From Methylobacterium symbioticum (GTDB taxonomy: Bacteria > Pseudomonadota > Alphaproteobacteria > Rhizobiales > Beijerinckiaceae), in the NCBI RefSeq assembly GCF_902141845.1, contig NZ_CABFPH010000028.1:1-58350 (forward strand): a DNA stretch of 58,350 nt, given 5' to 3'. The position numbers were made by a program, and so were the translations under genes. The notes beneath the pieces were generated by a model. It was not told the DNA's origin. It saw only the letters and a list, made by a program, of their open reading frames with translations, and did no database searches. Every line of letters starts with the position of its first letter. Position 1 is the stretch's first letter. This document shows positions 21,737-34,877 of this stretch, one piece after another.

Positions 21737-22627
21737 TCAGTTGAGCAGACGGTTGGCCCGCAGCCGCGCCACGGCCAGGTCGACGAATGTCCTCACCTTG
21801 GCCGGCGCCTGCCGCCCCTCGGGGTAGACCACATGGATGGGCAGCGGCTCCTCCTCGTAGTCGGCGAGCACGACCTGCAGGCGGCCTTCCATCAAGGCGG
21901 AGCCGATCTGGTAGTGCAGCACCCGGGTCAGGCCCCAGCCCGCGAGCGCCGCGGCGATGCCAGCCTCGTTCGTGTTGCTCATCAAGGCGGGATGGACCGT
22001 CACGCGCTGATCCCCCGCGAACCGCCACTCCGTCGAGGCCCATGCACCCGTGGACATGGCGACGCGGTGGTCCCTCAGGTCCTGCGGGCTCTGCGGGACG
22101 CCGTGCCGCTCGAAGTAGGCCGGCGAGCCGCAGACGACGCGGCGCACCGACCCGACCCGCGCGGCCGTGAAGCCGGAATCCGAGAGGTGGCCGATGCGCA
22201 CGGCGACGTCGATGCCTTCCTCGACGATGTTCACCTGCCGGTCGACGAACAGCGTCCGTGCCGCCATGGTCGGGTAGGCGTCGAGATAATCGGTCACGAT
22301 GGGCAGCACGTGCATGTGACCGAACAGGACAGATGCCGTCACCGCGAGGGTTCCGGACGGCGTCGCGTAGGAACCTGCGGCGGCGGCCTCGGCCTCGACG
22401 ATGTCGGCCAGGATGCGCCGGCAATCCTCGTAGTAGCGCCCCCCCGCCTCGGTCAGCTTCACGGAGCGGGTGGTGCGCACGAACAGGCGGGCGCCGATGG
22501 TCTCTTCCAGCGCGGCGACGGCGCGGGTCACGGCCGGCGGGCTCATGTGCATCAGGCGCGCGGTCTCCGCGAAGCTCGCCGTCTCCGCGACCTTCGCGAA
22601 GATCCGCATGGCCTGCCAGCGGTCCAT
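21737..22627 (-). CDS. LysR-family transcriptional regulator
   Basis: 296 residues: N-terminal winged helix-turn-helix (FAKVAETASFAETARLMHMSPPAVTRAVAALEE, split here by position 10-45) and a substrate-binding effector domain. GGAGAGCAGGAAC precedes the ATG at 22627. It resembles the LysR group that lies beside SDR and hydrolase genes. Neighbours on the same strand are the exported hydrolase downstream and a small unknown gene upstream. Confidence 0.92.
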   Translation of the reverse strand: MDRWQAMRIFAKVAETASFAETARLMHMSPPAVTRAVAALEETIGARLFVRTTRSVKLTEAGGRYYEDCRRILADIVEAEAAAAGSYATPSGTLAVTASVLFGHMHVLPIVTDYLDAYPTMAARTLFVDRQVNIVEEGIDVAVRIGHLSDSGFTAARVGSVRRVVCGSPAYFERHGVPQSPQDLRDHRVAMSTGAWASTEWRFAGDQRVTVHPALMSNTNEAGIAAALAGWGLTRVLHYQIGSALMEGRLQVVLADYEEEPLPIHVVYPEGRQAPAKVRTFVDLAVARLRANRLLN

Positions 22628-22745
22628 GTTCCTGCTCTCCCGTCTCCAGCGACCCGGCCATCATGGCCTTGACGAATACAGCTGTTCGAGCAGGCGCGCC
22701 GCCAAGCCGTCGCGCCATGGTGAACGGCATGCCGGGCCTGGCCGC

Positions 22746-23108
22746 CTAGCCCTTCCGGGCAACCGTGGGTTCGGGGTCCGGCGCTGCTCCGTCGCCGGCG
22801 AGCTCTACGGCGAGGCTCTCGATCTCGCGGCAGACCTCAGCGGGGATGCCCGACCAAACCGCCCACGCACGCTCCTCGTGAAGGCGCCCGCCGTCCCGGG
22901 AGGCCGCCGCCAGGGCCAGGGCCAACGCCCGCGACATGCGCGCGTCGAAGCTCCGGCCCCGACGCGCGGCGTCGACCTCGGCGCCACACAGCCCCAGCCT
23001 GCGGGCCTCGGTCTCTCGCTCTGGAGGAAGCGGTACGTCGCGGTTCCCGTCGAACAGGGCGAGCGCGATGGACAGGCGTGCCCGCCCATCCAGGCTGAAG
23101 GACGACAT
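22746..23108 (-). CDS. Conserved-looking hypothetical protein
   Basis: 120 residues, soluble and helical, with no motif I can name with confidence. Segments such as RLSIALALFDGN and LGLCGAEVDAARRG faintly recall carboxymuconolactone-decarboxylase/AhpD-type helical proteins, but the CxxC pair is missing. It lies 28 bp downstream of the DUF1348 gene on the same strand and likely shares its transcript. Confidence 0.55.
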   Translation of the reverse strand: MSSFSLDGRARLSIALALFDGNRDVPLPPERETEARRLGLCGAEVDAARRGRSFDARMSRALALALAAASRDGGRLHEERAWAVWSGIPAEVCREIESLAVELAGDGAAPDPEPTVARKG

Positions 23109-23136
23109 GGCGGGCTCCTGGTCTCAGAGAGGCGGT

Positions 23137-23601
23137 TCAGAAGCCGAAGTGGCTCAGACCCGGATGGTCGTCGGGCCGGCGCGCCAGCGGCCAGCGGAAC
23201 CGGCGCTCGGCCTCGCTGATCGGGTGCTCGTTGATGCTGGCGTGGCGGGCCCGCATCAGCCCGTCCTCGGCGAACTCCCAGTTCTCGTTGCCGTAGGCCC
23301 GGAACCACTGGCCGCTGTCGTCGCGGTACTCGTAGGCGTAACGCACCGCGATGCGGTTGCCGGTGAAGGCCCAGAGCTCCTTGATCAGGCGGTAGTCGAG
23401 TTCGCGGTTCCACTTGCGGGTGAGGAAGGCCTGGGCCTCCTCCCGGTTCGTGACGAACTCGGCCCTGTTCCGCCAGCGGGTGTCGGTCGTGTAGGCCAGG
23501 GCGACCTTGGCCGGATCACGGCTGTTCCAGCCGTCCTCGGCGAGGCGGACCTTCTCGATGGCGCTCTCCTCGGTGAACGGCGGCAGTGGGGGACGGGACA
23601 T
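23137..23601 (-). CDS. DUF1348 / NTF2-like protein
   Basis: 154 residues from the ATG at 23601. The sequence is typical of DUF1348: [48 protein letters not shown] and [21 protein letters not shown]. The family has the cone-like NTF2 fold and an unknown function. It is placed between the three-module oxidoreductase and the 120-residue protein on one strand. Confidence 0.88.
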   Translation of the reverse strand: MSRPPLPPFTEESAIEKVRLAEDGWNSRDPAKVALAYTTDTRWRNRAEFVTNREEAQAFLTRKWNRELDYRLIKELWAFTGNRIAVRYAYEYRDDSGQWFRAYGNENWEFAEDGLMRARHASINEHPISEAERRFRWPLARRPDDHPGLSHFGF

Positions 23602-23690
23602 CGGCTTCTCCTTGGGGTTTTCGGGGTGGACGCGTGTCGGGAGGTCGGTCGGCAGGCCGGCGGGACGTGACCCTCGGCCATCGCCCTCGG

Positions 23691-25754
23691 TCAGAGGGCG
23701 AGATGAACGGGGTCGCTCCCCGCGGCCGGGGTGGCCGAGCAGATCAGCACCTCGTCGGCCGCTCGGGGCGCGGTGGGCGCCTTCGCGTAGGTGACCGCAC
23801 CTTTCAGGAGCTTCGTCCGGCAGGTGCCGCAGGTTCCGGTCCGGCAACTGAACTCCGGGCTGAGGCCGCGGGCCTCGGCGAGTTCGAGCAGTGTTCCGGC
23901 GTCCGGCGTCCAGCGCGCCTCCTTTGACGAGTTCAGGAAGGCGATCGGAACCGGCTCCGTCGACGCGGGCGGCAGCGCGGCCGCCCCGGCATCCGCCGGC
24001 ATGCTCCGGACCAGGGACGAGGGACCGAAGGTCTCGGCGTGGATACGGTCGTCGGCGACGTTCAGGCCCCGCAGCCCGTCGTAGAGCGCCTGCGTGAAGG
24101 CCGCCGGACCGCAGAGGTAGAAGTCGTAATCGCCGAACGGCAGCACGCGGGCGAGCAGCGCGATGTCGATCCGGCCAGCGACATCGTAGTCGACACCCGC
24201 CACCGCATCCCCGGGCGCGCTCAGCACCCGCACGACCCTCACCGCGCTCCCGGCCGCGGCGGCGAGCTCGGCCACCTCCCTATCGAAGGGACGCTCCTCC
24301 TTGGAGCGGGCCGCCTGGACCAGTGTGGTCGGCCGGATGCCCCGGGTGCGCAGGCCCTCGTAGACGAGGTGGCGCAGCATCGCCAGCAGCGGCGTGATGC
24401 CGATGCCGCCGGCGAGCAGCACGGCCGGCCGCTTGGCATGGGCGTCGATGGTGAAGCCGCCGGCCGGCGCCCGCGCCTCGACCAAGTCGCCGACCCGCAG
24501 CGTGTCGTGGAGGTGCCCGGACACAGTGCCATCGCGCTTGACGCTGATCCGGTAGACCGCGTCCGAGGGCGCGACCGAGAGCGTGTAGGTGCGGATGACC
24601 GGCTTGTCCGCGCCGGGGAGCGGCACACGGATGGGCAGGTGCTGCCCCGCCTGGTGCGGGATCAGCCCGGACCCGTCCGCAGGCTGGAGGTGGAAGGAGC
24701 GGATCGTGCGGCTCTCGTCGACGATCTTCGTGACCGTGAACGGGCGCCATTGCGTCGCGAGGTCGGCGGCCCGGAGCCGGTCGGCGGCCGCGTGCCAGTC
24801 ACCGGTCATCAGGGAGTTCGGCGACCAGCCGTCCGCCTGAAACGTCCAGCGCAGGGGCAGCGCGCCCCGCCGCCGCACGACCCGGCGGGGCCGGAACGTC
24901 CACAGCCGTTCAGCGCCCTGGAAGGCGGCGATCTCGGGGGAGGACAGGACGACCTCGGAGTCGCCCGTCATCTGCAGGAGGTCGCCGGTCTCGAAGTCGG
25001 CGAAGACGAGGCCGGCCCGGCCGTTCAGGAGGATGTTGCCGAGCGTGGCGAAGAACAGGTTGCCGGCGAAGTCGGGGACCGTGAGCGTCCCGTCCTCGGC
25101 GACGCGAACGAAGCCGGCCTTACCGCCGCGGTGCGAGACGTCGACCTGGCGGCGGCCGTCGCGCTCGGCGTAGGAGGCGACGAAGAACGTGTCGGCACCC
25201 TCGACGATGGCGCGCGCGTCCGCGTCGAGGCCGGCGTTCTCCTCGACGGTTCCAGAAAAGGGCTCACGCGGGTCGCGGACGAAGGCGAAGTCGCGCAGCT
25301 GGATGTACTGCGGGCAGTTGCCGAAGCTCTGGTCGACGGCGAAGTTCAAAACGCCGTCCGCCGCGGCGCGGATGAGGCCGTTGACGCGGTTGCGTCGGCG
25401 GGTGTGCAGCTCGATCCCGAGGAGCCCGATGGCCTCCCCGTCGCGCAAGCCCGCGCTCGCCGGGTCGCTCGGATCCGGCCGCACCGCGATGTCGAGTGTC
25501 GTCGGCGTCGGCGAGGCGATGAACCCGGGACCGCCGGCGACCAGCGTCGCCCAGGCGTCGCCCCGACCGTCGACGCTGCCGGCCACGATGAACGGGATCT
25601 GTTCGTAGAACGCGCGGTGTTGGTCGGGCATGAAGTCCCGCACCACGCGGCGCCCGACCTGCTCCATCCGCTCGGCCACGCCGACCTGCTGCTGGATGGC
25701 CTTCTCGCCCGGATGCCAGGGCGAGGATGTCGTGATGGTCGGACCGTCGCTCAT
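23691..25754 (-). CDS. Three-module oxidoreductase: PNPOx-like FMN domain, FAD/NAD reductase, [2Fe-2S] ferredoxin
   Basis: 687 residues. About 1-330 form a pyridoxamine-phosphate-oxidase-like split barrel ([15 protein letters not shown] ... [14 protein letters not shown]). About 340-590 form a ferredoxin-NADP reductase-type unit (IRTYTLS for [21 protein letters not shown] for NAD(P), YLCGP). The last 90 residues are a plant-type ferredoxin (CRTGTCGTC plus a later Cys). Electrons would flow NAD(P)H to FAD to 2Fe-2S and, presumably, to the FMN domain. The physiological substrate is unknown. The gene follows a GST gene after a strong hairpin. Confidence 0.9.
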   Translation of the reverse strand: MSDGPTITTSSPWHPGEKAIQQQVGVAERMEQVGRRVVRDFMPDQHRAFYEQIPFIVAGSVDGRGDAWATLVAGGPGFIASPTPTTLDIAVRPDPSDPASAGLRDGEAIGLLGIELHTRRRNRVNGLIRAAADGVLNFAVDQSFGNCPQYIQLRDFAFVRDPREPFSGTVEENAGLDADARAIVEGADTFFVASYAERDGRRQVDVSHRGGKAGFVRVAEDGTLTVPDFAGNLFFATLGNILLNGRAGLVFADFETGDLLQMTGDSEVVLSSPEIAAFQGAERLWTFRPRRVVRRRGALPLRWTFQADGWSPNSLMTGDWHAAADRLRAADLATQWRPFTVTKIVDESRTIRSFHLQPADGSGLIPHQAGQHLPIRVPLPGADKPVIRTYTLSVAPSDAVYRISVKRDGTVSGHLHDTLRVGDLVEARAPAGGFTIDAHAKRPAVLLAGGIGITPLLAMLRHLVYEGLRTRGIRPTTLVQAARSKEERPFDREVAELAAAAGSAVRVVRVLSAPGDAVAGVDYDVAGRIDIALLARVLPFGDYDFYLCGPAAFTQALYDGLRGLNVADDRIHAETFGPSSLVRSMPADAGAAALPPASTEPVPIAFLNSSKEARWTPDAGTLLELAEARGLSPEFSCRTGTCGTCRTKLLKGAVTYAKAPTAPRAADEVLICSATPAAGSDPVHLAL

Positions 25755-25776
25755 GATACTCTCCCGTCCGGTTCGG

Positions 25777-25802
25777 TCGGGCGCGCGCACCGGCGCGCCC
25801 GA
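25777..25802. terminator. Strong GC hairpin between GST and oxidoreductase genes
   Basis: A perfect 10-bp stem (TCGGGCGCGC / GCGCGCCCGA) with a 6-base loop lies 11 bp beyond the GST stop and 23 bp before the oxidoreductase start, both on the minus strand. It may terminate or attenuate transcription into the downstream gene. No U-tract. Confidence 0.5.
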
Positions 25803-25812
25803 ACAAGCGGGG

Positions 25813-26430
25813 TCACGCTGCGGCCGTGAGGCCGGCCGGCGTCTGGACGAAGGGGACGAAGCCCGGCAAGGCCTCGATGCGGCGGAGGAAGGCGTTGACG
25901 TTGACGTAGCTTGAGAGGTCGACGTTGCCCTCGGGTGCACGCGCCAGGTAGCTGTAGAGCGCCACGTCCGCGACGGTGGGCCGCTCGCCAACCAGCCATT
26001 CCCGGCCCGTCAGATGCGCCTCCAGGCGGCCCAGCAGCGTGTGCGCCCGCCCGATCACCTCCTCGGGCCGGAAATTGGCACCGAAAACGGTGACGAGGCG
26101 CGCGGCGGCCGGGCCGTAGGCCAGTTCGCCGGCCGCCACCGACAGCCAACGCTGCACGGCGGCCTCACCCTCGGCATCCTCCGGCAGCCAATCGGTCCGC
26201 CCCAGCTTGCGCGCCACGTAGACGAGGATGGCGTTCGAGTCGGAGACGACGGTTCCGTCGTCGTCGAGGACCGGCACTTGGCCGAACGGATTGAGGGCAA
26301 GGAACTCGGGCCGCTTGTGGGCGCCTGCCTTGAGGTCGACCTCGATCGCCTCGTGCGGCACGCCGAGCAACGAGAGGAACAGCCACGCCCGATGCGCGTG
26401 GCCCGAGAGGGGGTGGTGGTAGAGCTTCAT
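25813..26430 (-). CDS. Glutathione S-transferase family protein
   Basis: 205 residues: N-terminal thioredoxin-like domain ([30 protein letters not shown] with cis-Pro, [11 protein letters not shown] glutathione-binding) and an all-helical C-terminal domain ([15 protein letters not shown]). It conjugates or uses glutathione against electrophiles. The ATG at 26430 is chosen because the GST fold begins there. It belongs to the run of minus-strand stress genes downstream of the LysR at 27397. Confidence 0.92.
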   Translation of the reverse strand: MKLYHHPLSGHAHRAWLFLSLLGVPHEAIEVDLKAGAHKRPEFLALNPFGQVPVLDDDGTVVSDSNAILVYVARKLGRTDWLPEDAEGEAAVQRWLSVAAGELAYGPAAARLVTVFGANFRPEEVIGRAHTLLGRLEAHLTGREWLVGERPTVADVALYSYLARAPEGNVDLSSYVNVNAFLRRIEALPGFVPFVQTPAGLTAAA

Positions 26431-26562
26431 GACTGCGTTCCCTGCTTTCTGTCCGGGTGAAGCCCGAACCACATTGGCAAGGTGACGCGATCAGGGGGCC
26501 GGGAGAATGCTCGACCTCCGCAGTTCATTGTTGTCGCGAGCGGAACAATTCATCCTGACGGG

Positions 26563-26590
26563 CCCGGCCGGTGCGGGATGCACGGCCGGG
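26563..26590. terminator. Hairpin downstream of YcaC-like gene
   Basis: CCCGGCCGGTGC pairs with GCACGGCCGGG with one bulged base. It starts about 15 bp past the stop of the minus-strand isochorismatase-family gene, so it likely terminates that transcript. Confidence 0.5.
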
Positions 26591-26604
26591 TCCCTCGAAA
26601 CGGG

Positions 26605-27228
26605 TCACGCCTGACCTTTGGCGGCCAGGAAGCTCGCGTAGATGTTGCCGGCGAAGGGCAGGTGGTCGCCCATCAGCCTGGCGTGCGCCTCGCCGGTGGC
26701 CGATTGCCAGTGGCCAAGAAGCTCAGCGCCGACCGCGACCCAGGTGATCGGCACGACGCCTGCCTGCACCATGCGGGCGACGGCCGCTTCCTCGACGAGC
26801 TTGCTCCAGGTGCCCGATGCATCCAGCACCGCGTAGACGTCGTAGCCCGCCTCGCGGGCCGCGAGCGCGGCGAAGGCCACGCAAACCTCCGTCGAAATGC
26901 CGGCGATCAGGAGCTTCTTCCGAGCGGTCGCCTTCACGGCGGCGGCGAAGTCGGCGTTGTCGAAGGCGTTGATCTCGCCCGGCCGGTGCACGACGGTCGC
27001 GTCGGGCAGGCCCTGGGCGACGACCGGCAAGACCGGCCCGTTCGGGCCGTCGGCCGCGCTGGTGGTGACGATGGCCGGCAGCTTGTAGATCTGGGCGATG
27101 GCGACGAGCGCCTTCACGTTGTTCAGGAAGTCCGCGGGCGTCTGGGTCTGCACGCCGTTGGCGAGACCGGTCTGGTGGTCGACGAACAGGACGGCGGCGT
27201 TCTCGGCGGTCAATCTCTCGTAGGACAT
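26605..27228 (-). CDS. ycaC: Isochorismatase-family hydrolase, YcaC-like
   Basis: 207 residues from the ATG at 27228. Cysteine-hydrolase fold: AVLFVDHQTGLANGV with the catalytic Asp, a Lys in the middle, and the nucleophile in GISTEVCVAF. The close match to the YcaC subgroup is by overall pattern (GPNGPVLP, GEINAFDN). YcaC proteins are octameric hydrolases of uncertain substrate. It lies 168 bp downstream of the LysR start side and is probably under that regulator. Confidence 0.88.
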   Translation of the reverse strand: MSYERLTAENAAVLFVDHQTGLANGVQTQTPADFLNNVKALVAIAQIYKLPAIVTTSAADGPNGPVLPVVAQGLPDATVVHRPGEINAFDNADFAAAVKATARKKLLIAGISTEVCVAFAALAAREAGYDVYAVLDASGTWSKLVEEAAVARMVQAGVVPITWVAVGAELLGHWQSATGEAHARLMGDHLPFAGNIYASFLAAKGQA

Positions 27229-27396
27229 GGTGCTCTCCTTCGGTGGGGATGGTCCCGCTTCGGAGCCACCCGGCACGATGAAGATGCCGTTCCATGAGAA
27301 GGGCCACTAGCCGCCACTTCCGGCACTCTGCGTCCCTGAAACCGGAACGCCGCCGGAACGCTTGCCGGGGCGGCACCTGTCGCTGCAAGGGGGGCC

Positions 27397-28263
27397 TTAC
27401 CGGCCGAACCGCTCGATCAGCAGGTCGGTGAGCGCCTGAACCTTGCGCGAGGAGTGCTGCCCCGGTGGGCGCACGACGAACATCCCGATGGAGGGAAGCG
27501 CATAGCGCGGCATGACCGGTATCAAGGTCCCGGCCGCGACGTAGGGTTCCGCGATGACATCGGGCAGGGCGGCGATACCCGCACCCGCGGCTGTGGCCTC
27601 CGCGATGGCGATGGCGCTGTCGGCCTTGAAGCGACCCGTCGGGCGGACCGGGTACGGCTTGCCCCCGGCGCTGAACGTCCAGGTTTCCGTCGCGATCATC
27701 ACGGCGGGATGGCCGGGCACGTCCTCGGGCGTCTCGGGGGCGCCGTACGTGGCGACATAGTCCGGGCTCGCGAACAGCCGCACGGAGAAGGATCCGATGC
27801 GGCGCGCGACCAGGTTCGAATCCGCCAGGTAGCCGACCCGGATGCCGCAATCGAAGCCCTCGGTGACGAGATCGACGTAGCGGTCGCTGTAGCGGCAGTT
27901 GATCTGCAGTTGGGGATGGCGACGGGTCAGCTCCGCGATGGCCGGCGCGAAGTGCGTCGGGCCGAACGTGGAGGGTACGGCAACCCGCAGGAGGCCGCGG
28001 AGCTCGCCGCCAACCTCGACCGCCTCCAGCGCGGTGTCTACCTCCGTGCAGATCCGTGCCGCATGTTCCCGGAACGTCGTGCCCGCCTCGGTCAGGGCCG
28101 CGCCCCGGGTTGTACGGGCGAGGAGTTGTGTTCCGATCTCGGCCTCCAGCCGCAGAAGCCGCCGGCTGACAATCGACTTCGCCAAGTTGAGGCGGCGTGA
28201 GGCGGCCGAGACCCCTCCCGCGTCGGCGACTTCCACGAAGGTCCTCAGGTCGTCCACGTCCAT
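27397..28263 (-). CDS. LysR-family transcriptional regulator
   Basis: 288 residues: HTH in residues 1-60 (RTFVEVADAGGVSAASRRL) and a LysR substrate-binding domain with GFDCGIRVGYLADS. It is divergent from the pirin gene at 28373 (109 bp between starts) and upstream of the ycaC-like gene on its own strand. The shared intergenic region contains GGACG-ATAC-CGTCC, a short inverted repeat that could be an operator. Confidence 0.92.
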   Translation of the reverse strand: MDVDDLRTFVEVADAGGVSAASRRLNLAKSIVSRRLLRLEAEIGTQLLARTTRGAALTEAGTTFREHAARICTEVDTALEAVEVGGELRGLLRVAVPSTFGPTHFAPAIAELTRRHPQLQINCRYSDRYVDLVTEGFDCGIRVGYLADSNLVARRIGSFSVRLFASPDYVATYGAPETPEDVPGHPAVMIATETWTFSAGGKPYPVRPTGRFKADSAIAIAEATAAGAGIAALPDVIAEPYVAAGTLIPVMPRYALPSIGMFVVRPPGQHSSRKVQALTDLLIERFGR

Positions 28264-28372
28264 CGCGTTCCGCTTCCCGGGACGGAGCTTGCCCGGATTG
28301 GACGATACCGTCCCTCACACGACGACGCTACGTTCCTCGGCGAAGGCGGCCCACCGAGAGACGAAGACGACC

Positions 28373-29119
28373 ATGAACGCGACCAAGCTCAAGCGCGGCG
28401 ACCGGAAGGGCGATCCGGCCCGCGGCTTCGCCGTCGAGATCATCCACCCTGGGCTGAGCCTCGGAGGCTCGGACAGCGGCCTGGGAGCCATCGGGCGGAT
28501 CGACCGCGCCACCGTGTCGCCCAGGCACGTCATCGGGATGCACCCGCACCGCGACGACGAGATCCTGACCTACGTCCGGGCCGGGCGGATGCTTCACCGG
28601 GACACGGTCGGCAACGCGGAGGAGATCACGGCGACGCGGCTCATGATGATGAACGCCGGCCACACCTTCCAGCACGAGGAGCGCATGCTGGACCACGGCC
28701 CGGTCGAGGCACTGCAGATCTTCCTGCGGCCACGGGCGGCCGACCTCGGACCGAAGGTCCAGTTCCACGACTTCGGGGAGGTGTTGAGCCACGGCAAGTG
28801 GCGCCTCATCGCGGGGCCCGAGGGCGCGCCGCTGGAGGTCCGAGCCCAGGCATGGGTCTCCGACGCGCATGTTGCGGCCGGGGCAGCGTCGTCCCTGCCG
28901 CCGCTTCCGGCGCCCGATGCGGTTCGCCTGCTCCACGTCTTCGGCGGCGACGTCGAGGTCGGCGGCTTGACGCTGCGGGCGGGTGATACGGCGTACCTCA
29001 AGGGGGACGGCGGGAGGGTGCTGGCCGGCTCCGACGCCGACCTCGTCCTCTTCGTGACCGATCAGGGCGCACCGGTCTTCCGCGGTGGCATGTTCAGCGG
29101 GAACGTACTCGCTGATTAA
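28373..29119 (+). CDS. Pirin-family bicupin protein
   Basis: 248 residues. The N-terminal cupin has the pirin metal-site pattern (HPHRDDEILTYVRAG, then HTFQHEE) and the second cupin is degenerate. Some bacterial pirins are quercetin dioxygenases and others act as redox-sensing partners. The ATG at 28373 is preferred over a long in-frame extension that overlaps the divergent LysR gene. Likely regulated by that LysR. Confidence 0.9.
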   Translation: MNATKLKRGDRKGDPARGFAVEIIHPGLSLGGSDSGLGAIGRIDRATVSPRHVIGMHPHRDDEILTYVRAGRMLHRDTVGNAEEITATRLMMMNAGHTFQHEERMLDHGPVEALQIFLRPRAADLGPKVQFHDFGEVLSHGKWRLIAGPEGAPLEVRAQAWVSDAHVAAGAASSLPPLPAPDAVRLLHVFGGDVEVGGLTLRAGDTAYLKGDGGRVLAGSDADLVLFVTDQGAPVFRGGMFSGNVLAD

Positions 29120-29751
29120 TCGCGCGTTCCGCGCGCCGGTCGTGTCCCTCGATGGAATTATCGAACTCGACCGGGGCGCGCAGCGGAAGGTGCAACGGTG
29201 GAGGTCGGTTGCGAGGCCGGTGCGCGTCGAGAGCCGGACCCATAGCCTTCCACCACGTAGTGAACCGCACTGACATGCCTGCTACTCGTCGGTCGCTAAT
29301 ATGCCCGTAGCTGCTGATGTCGTGGCCGCCGCTCATAGGTCCGCTTCTTCCTACCAAGCGGAGTTCTGGGCTCGCAGGCTTGAAGGTCTGCAAGGGGTCA
29401 CTTCTACGCCTTCTCCTCAGCCGCGCCGAACGTCCGCTCTCCCACTTCTCGAGCCTCGAAGCGGACAAGCCGCTTACGGCCACATCACGTCACGCTGAAT
29501 CGCTAACGCGCGCAGGACCGGACGTTCAGCTTGGCCCCCATTGTCGCCATCAGATCGTTCCGGCGAACGCTCCTAAGCCGACACCGGCTCGGGCCGGATC
29601 ACAGGTCCTACATGCGTCAGAAAATAGAAGGCGCCTTCGCGTGCCGCGTAGGAGACACACCAGTTCGTGTTGCCTGAACGGGAGTCTGACCCACTGAACT
29701 AGTTCGGCCCATCGACAGCCGATCGGCTCCCGCCAGCCCCGAGCGAGTTCA
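29120..29751. other. Gene-free region rich in dispersed repeats
   Basis: 632 bp with no credible protein. It holds several words of the dispersed family: GGTCCGCTTCTT near 29338, GAAGGTCTGCAAGGGGTCA at 29382-29400, and the 130-bp block 29421-29550 with matches at 49223-49323 and 57491-57552. Confidence 0.6.
29421..29550 (+). repeat. Dispersed intergenic repeat, units R2/R3
   Basis: 29421-29482 aligns without gaps to 57491-57552 (62 bp each, about three quarters identical; CCGCGCC, AACGTCCGCT and GCCGCT.ACGGCCA are fully shared). 29451-29550 aligns to 49223-49323 with the shared words GAGCCTC, AAGCGGAC, ACGTCACGC, GCGCGCAGGACC and GACGTTC. The two matches overlap, so this copy links both units. 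Confidence 0.8.
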
Positions 29752-30776
29752 TCAGAGCAGGTGCTCTGGCCGGAGAACGATCTTCGACGCAGCTTGGTGC
29801 TCATCGATGGCGGCAAAGGCGAGAGCACCATCACACAGCGGCCGCTGCTCCAGCCAATTTAGGTCACCAAGTCGCCCGTCCGCCAGAGCGCCTACCACCT
29901 CGCGGAACTCCTGCATCGTGTAGCAGTACGAGCCTGAAACAATGATTTCCTGCAGGGTGATCTTACGGATGTCGAGCCCCTCATCGCCCGGGAGCAGTCC
30001 GATATGCACGATCACTGCGCCCGGTCGCGCCAAGCGGCTGGCGGCACTGCGGGTCGAGCGGCTGCCGACGGCGTCGAGGATCAGATCGGCGCTGTCGGGA
30101 CCGGGCTCGCCGGCGTCGCCCGGCGCGTAGGCCTGGATGCGCGGGACACTGCGGGCGACGACACCGCGCCGCTCCGCGTTCGGCTCGGCGAGCAGGACCT
30201 CGCCAGCCCCCTGCATGGCCAGGACGAGGGCCGCTCCGAAGCCGATGGCGCCGCCGCCGAGCACGACGCAGCGCGCGCCTGCGAGTGGCCGTCCGAGCAG
30301 CCGCGCTCCCTGGTTGACGGCGTGGTAAGAGACGGCGAGCGGCTCGGCCAGGGCCGCGCACTCGATTGACAAGCCATCCGGCACCGGCACGAGGTTGTCC
30401 TCCGGCACGCAGACATACTCCGCGAAGGCACCGGGTCGCGGCGGCATCGAGAGGATCTGCCGGGTCGGACAGAGATGGCTGCGGCCTGTCGTGCAGGCCA
30501 TGCAGTGCCCGCAGGTGACGAGCGGGTTGATCGTCACGCGCTCGCCCGCCCGCCTCCCCTCGGCGATGGTTCCGGCCGCCTCATGCCCGAGAACGAGAGG
30601 CGCCGGCCGCCGGGCATCGTGTCCGTGATAGGCGTGCATGTCCGAGCCGCAGATGCCGACCGCCTCGACGCGGATTAGAACCTCGCCGGCTCCCGCGACG
30701 GGCACCGGCAGGTCCCGCATTTCGAGCCCGTGCGGGCCGGTATAGACGAGCGCCTTCATCGCCGGTGCCATCCTCG

Positions 30777-30780
<4 letters not shown>
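29752..30780 (-). CDS. Zinc-dependent alcohol dehydrogenase (MDR family)
   Basis: 342 residues from the ATG at 30780, which overlaps the SDR stop (ATGA); MKALVYT at 30759 is an alternative start with GAGG upstream. Zinc-binding MDR features: catalytic-site Cys in [19 protein letters not shown], structural-zinc cysteines CGHCMAC...C, and a Rossmann motif [12 protein letters not shown]. Closest in style to polyol or idonate dehydrogenases. It is the last gene of the HisD-like/SDR operon and may oxidise or epimerise a diol (inference; compare HpsO/HpsP). Confidence 0.9.
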
Positions 30781-34040
<3,260 letters not shown>

Positions 34041-34078
34041 GATGCATCTCCCTCGGGTTGCAGGGTGCGCCGGTCGGC

Positions 34079-34867
34079 TCAGTGGCCGACCCCGCCCTTC
34101 TCCTCGCGCAGCGACTTCCAGATGTGCGTCCGCAGATGGACGAAGGATTCGAGGTCCATCACGTCCTCGATGCGGGCGTGGTCCTCCCAGCGCTCCGCCT
34201 CGCGAATCGCCTTGACGTCCACGATCTCCTTGATGCGGCCCGGGCGACGGGTCATCACAGCGACCCGGTCGGCGAGGTAGACCGCCTCCTCGACGCCGTG
34301 GGTGATGAACAGGACGGTGCGCGGGTTCTTCCGCGCGAGGCGGACGAGCTCCTCCTGCATCACCACCCGGGTCTGCGCGTCGAGGGCGCCGAAGGGCTCG
34401 TCCATCAGGAGCACCTCGGGCTCCAGCACGTAGGCGCGGGCGATGGCGACGCGCTGCTGCATGCCGCCCGAGAGCTGGTGCGGATAGGCGTCGGCATAGG
34501 CCGAGAGGCCGATCATCCCGATCGCGGCGGCAACGCGGGCATCACGCTCCGAGGCCGGCATCCCCTTGTTGCGCAGGCCGAAGGCGATGTTCTGCGCCAC
34601 CGTCTTCCAGGGGAACAGGGCGAATTGCTGGAAGACCACCGCCCGGTCGGGGCCCGGCGCGGTCACCGCCTTGCCGCCCACCGTGACGCGCCCGCCGGTC
34701 GGCGCCTCGAATCCGGCGGCGAGCCGCAGGCAAGTGGTCTTGCCACAGCCGGACGCGCCGACGATCGCGACGAATTCGCGGTCGGCCACCGTGAGGTCGA
34801 CCCCGTCGAGGGCCTTCACCGCGCCGCCGAAGGTCTTGTCCACCTGCTCGAACCGGATGCAGCTCAT
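34079..34867 (-). CDS. ABC transporter ATPase, NitT/TauT type
   Basis: 262 residues. Walker A GASGCGKT (37-44), Q-loop in VFQQFALFPW, signature LSGGMQQR, Walker B VLLMDEPFGALD and the switch His in FITHGVEEAV are all present. It powers the importer together with the two permeases upstream and the binding protein downstream; gene spacing is 10 and 38 bp. Confidence 0.95.
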   Translation of the reverse strand: MSCIRFEQVDKTFGGAVKALDGVDLTVADREFVAIVGASGCGKTTCLRLAAGFEAPTGGRVTVGGKAVTAPGPDRAVVFQQFALFPWKTVAQNIAFGLRNKGMPASERDARVAAAIGMIGLSAYADAYPHQLSGGMQQRVAIARAYVLEPEVLLMDEPFGALDAQTRVVMQEELVRLARKNPRTVLFITHGVEEAVYLADRVAVMTRRPGRIKEIVDVKAIREAERWEDHARIEDVMDLESFVHLRTHIWKSLREEKGGVGH

Positions 34868-34877
34868 CGCTCTCTCC

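Noticed and set aside
29120..29751. Insertion sequence remnants
   Set aside because: No transposase fragment or terminal inverted repeats with target duplication could be found; only the dispersed words are supported.
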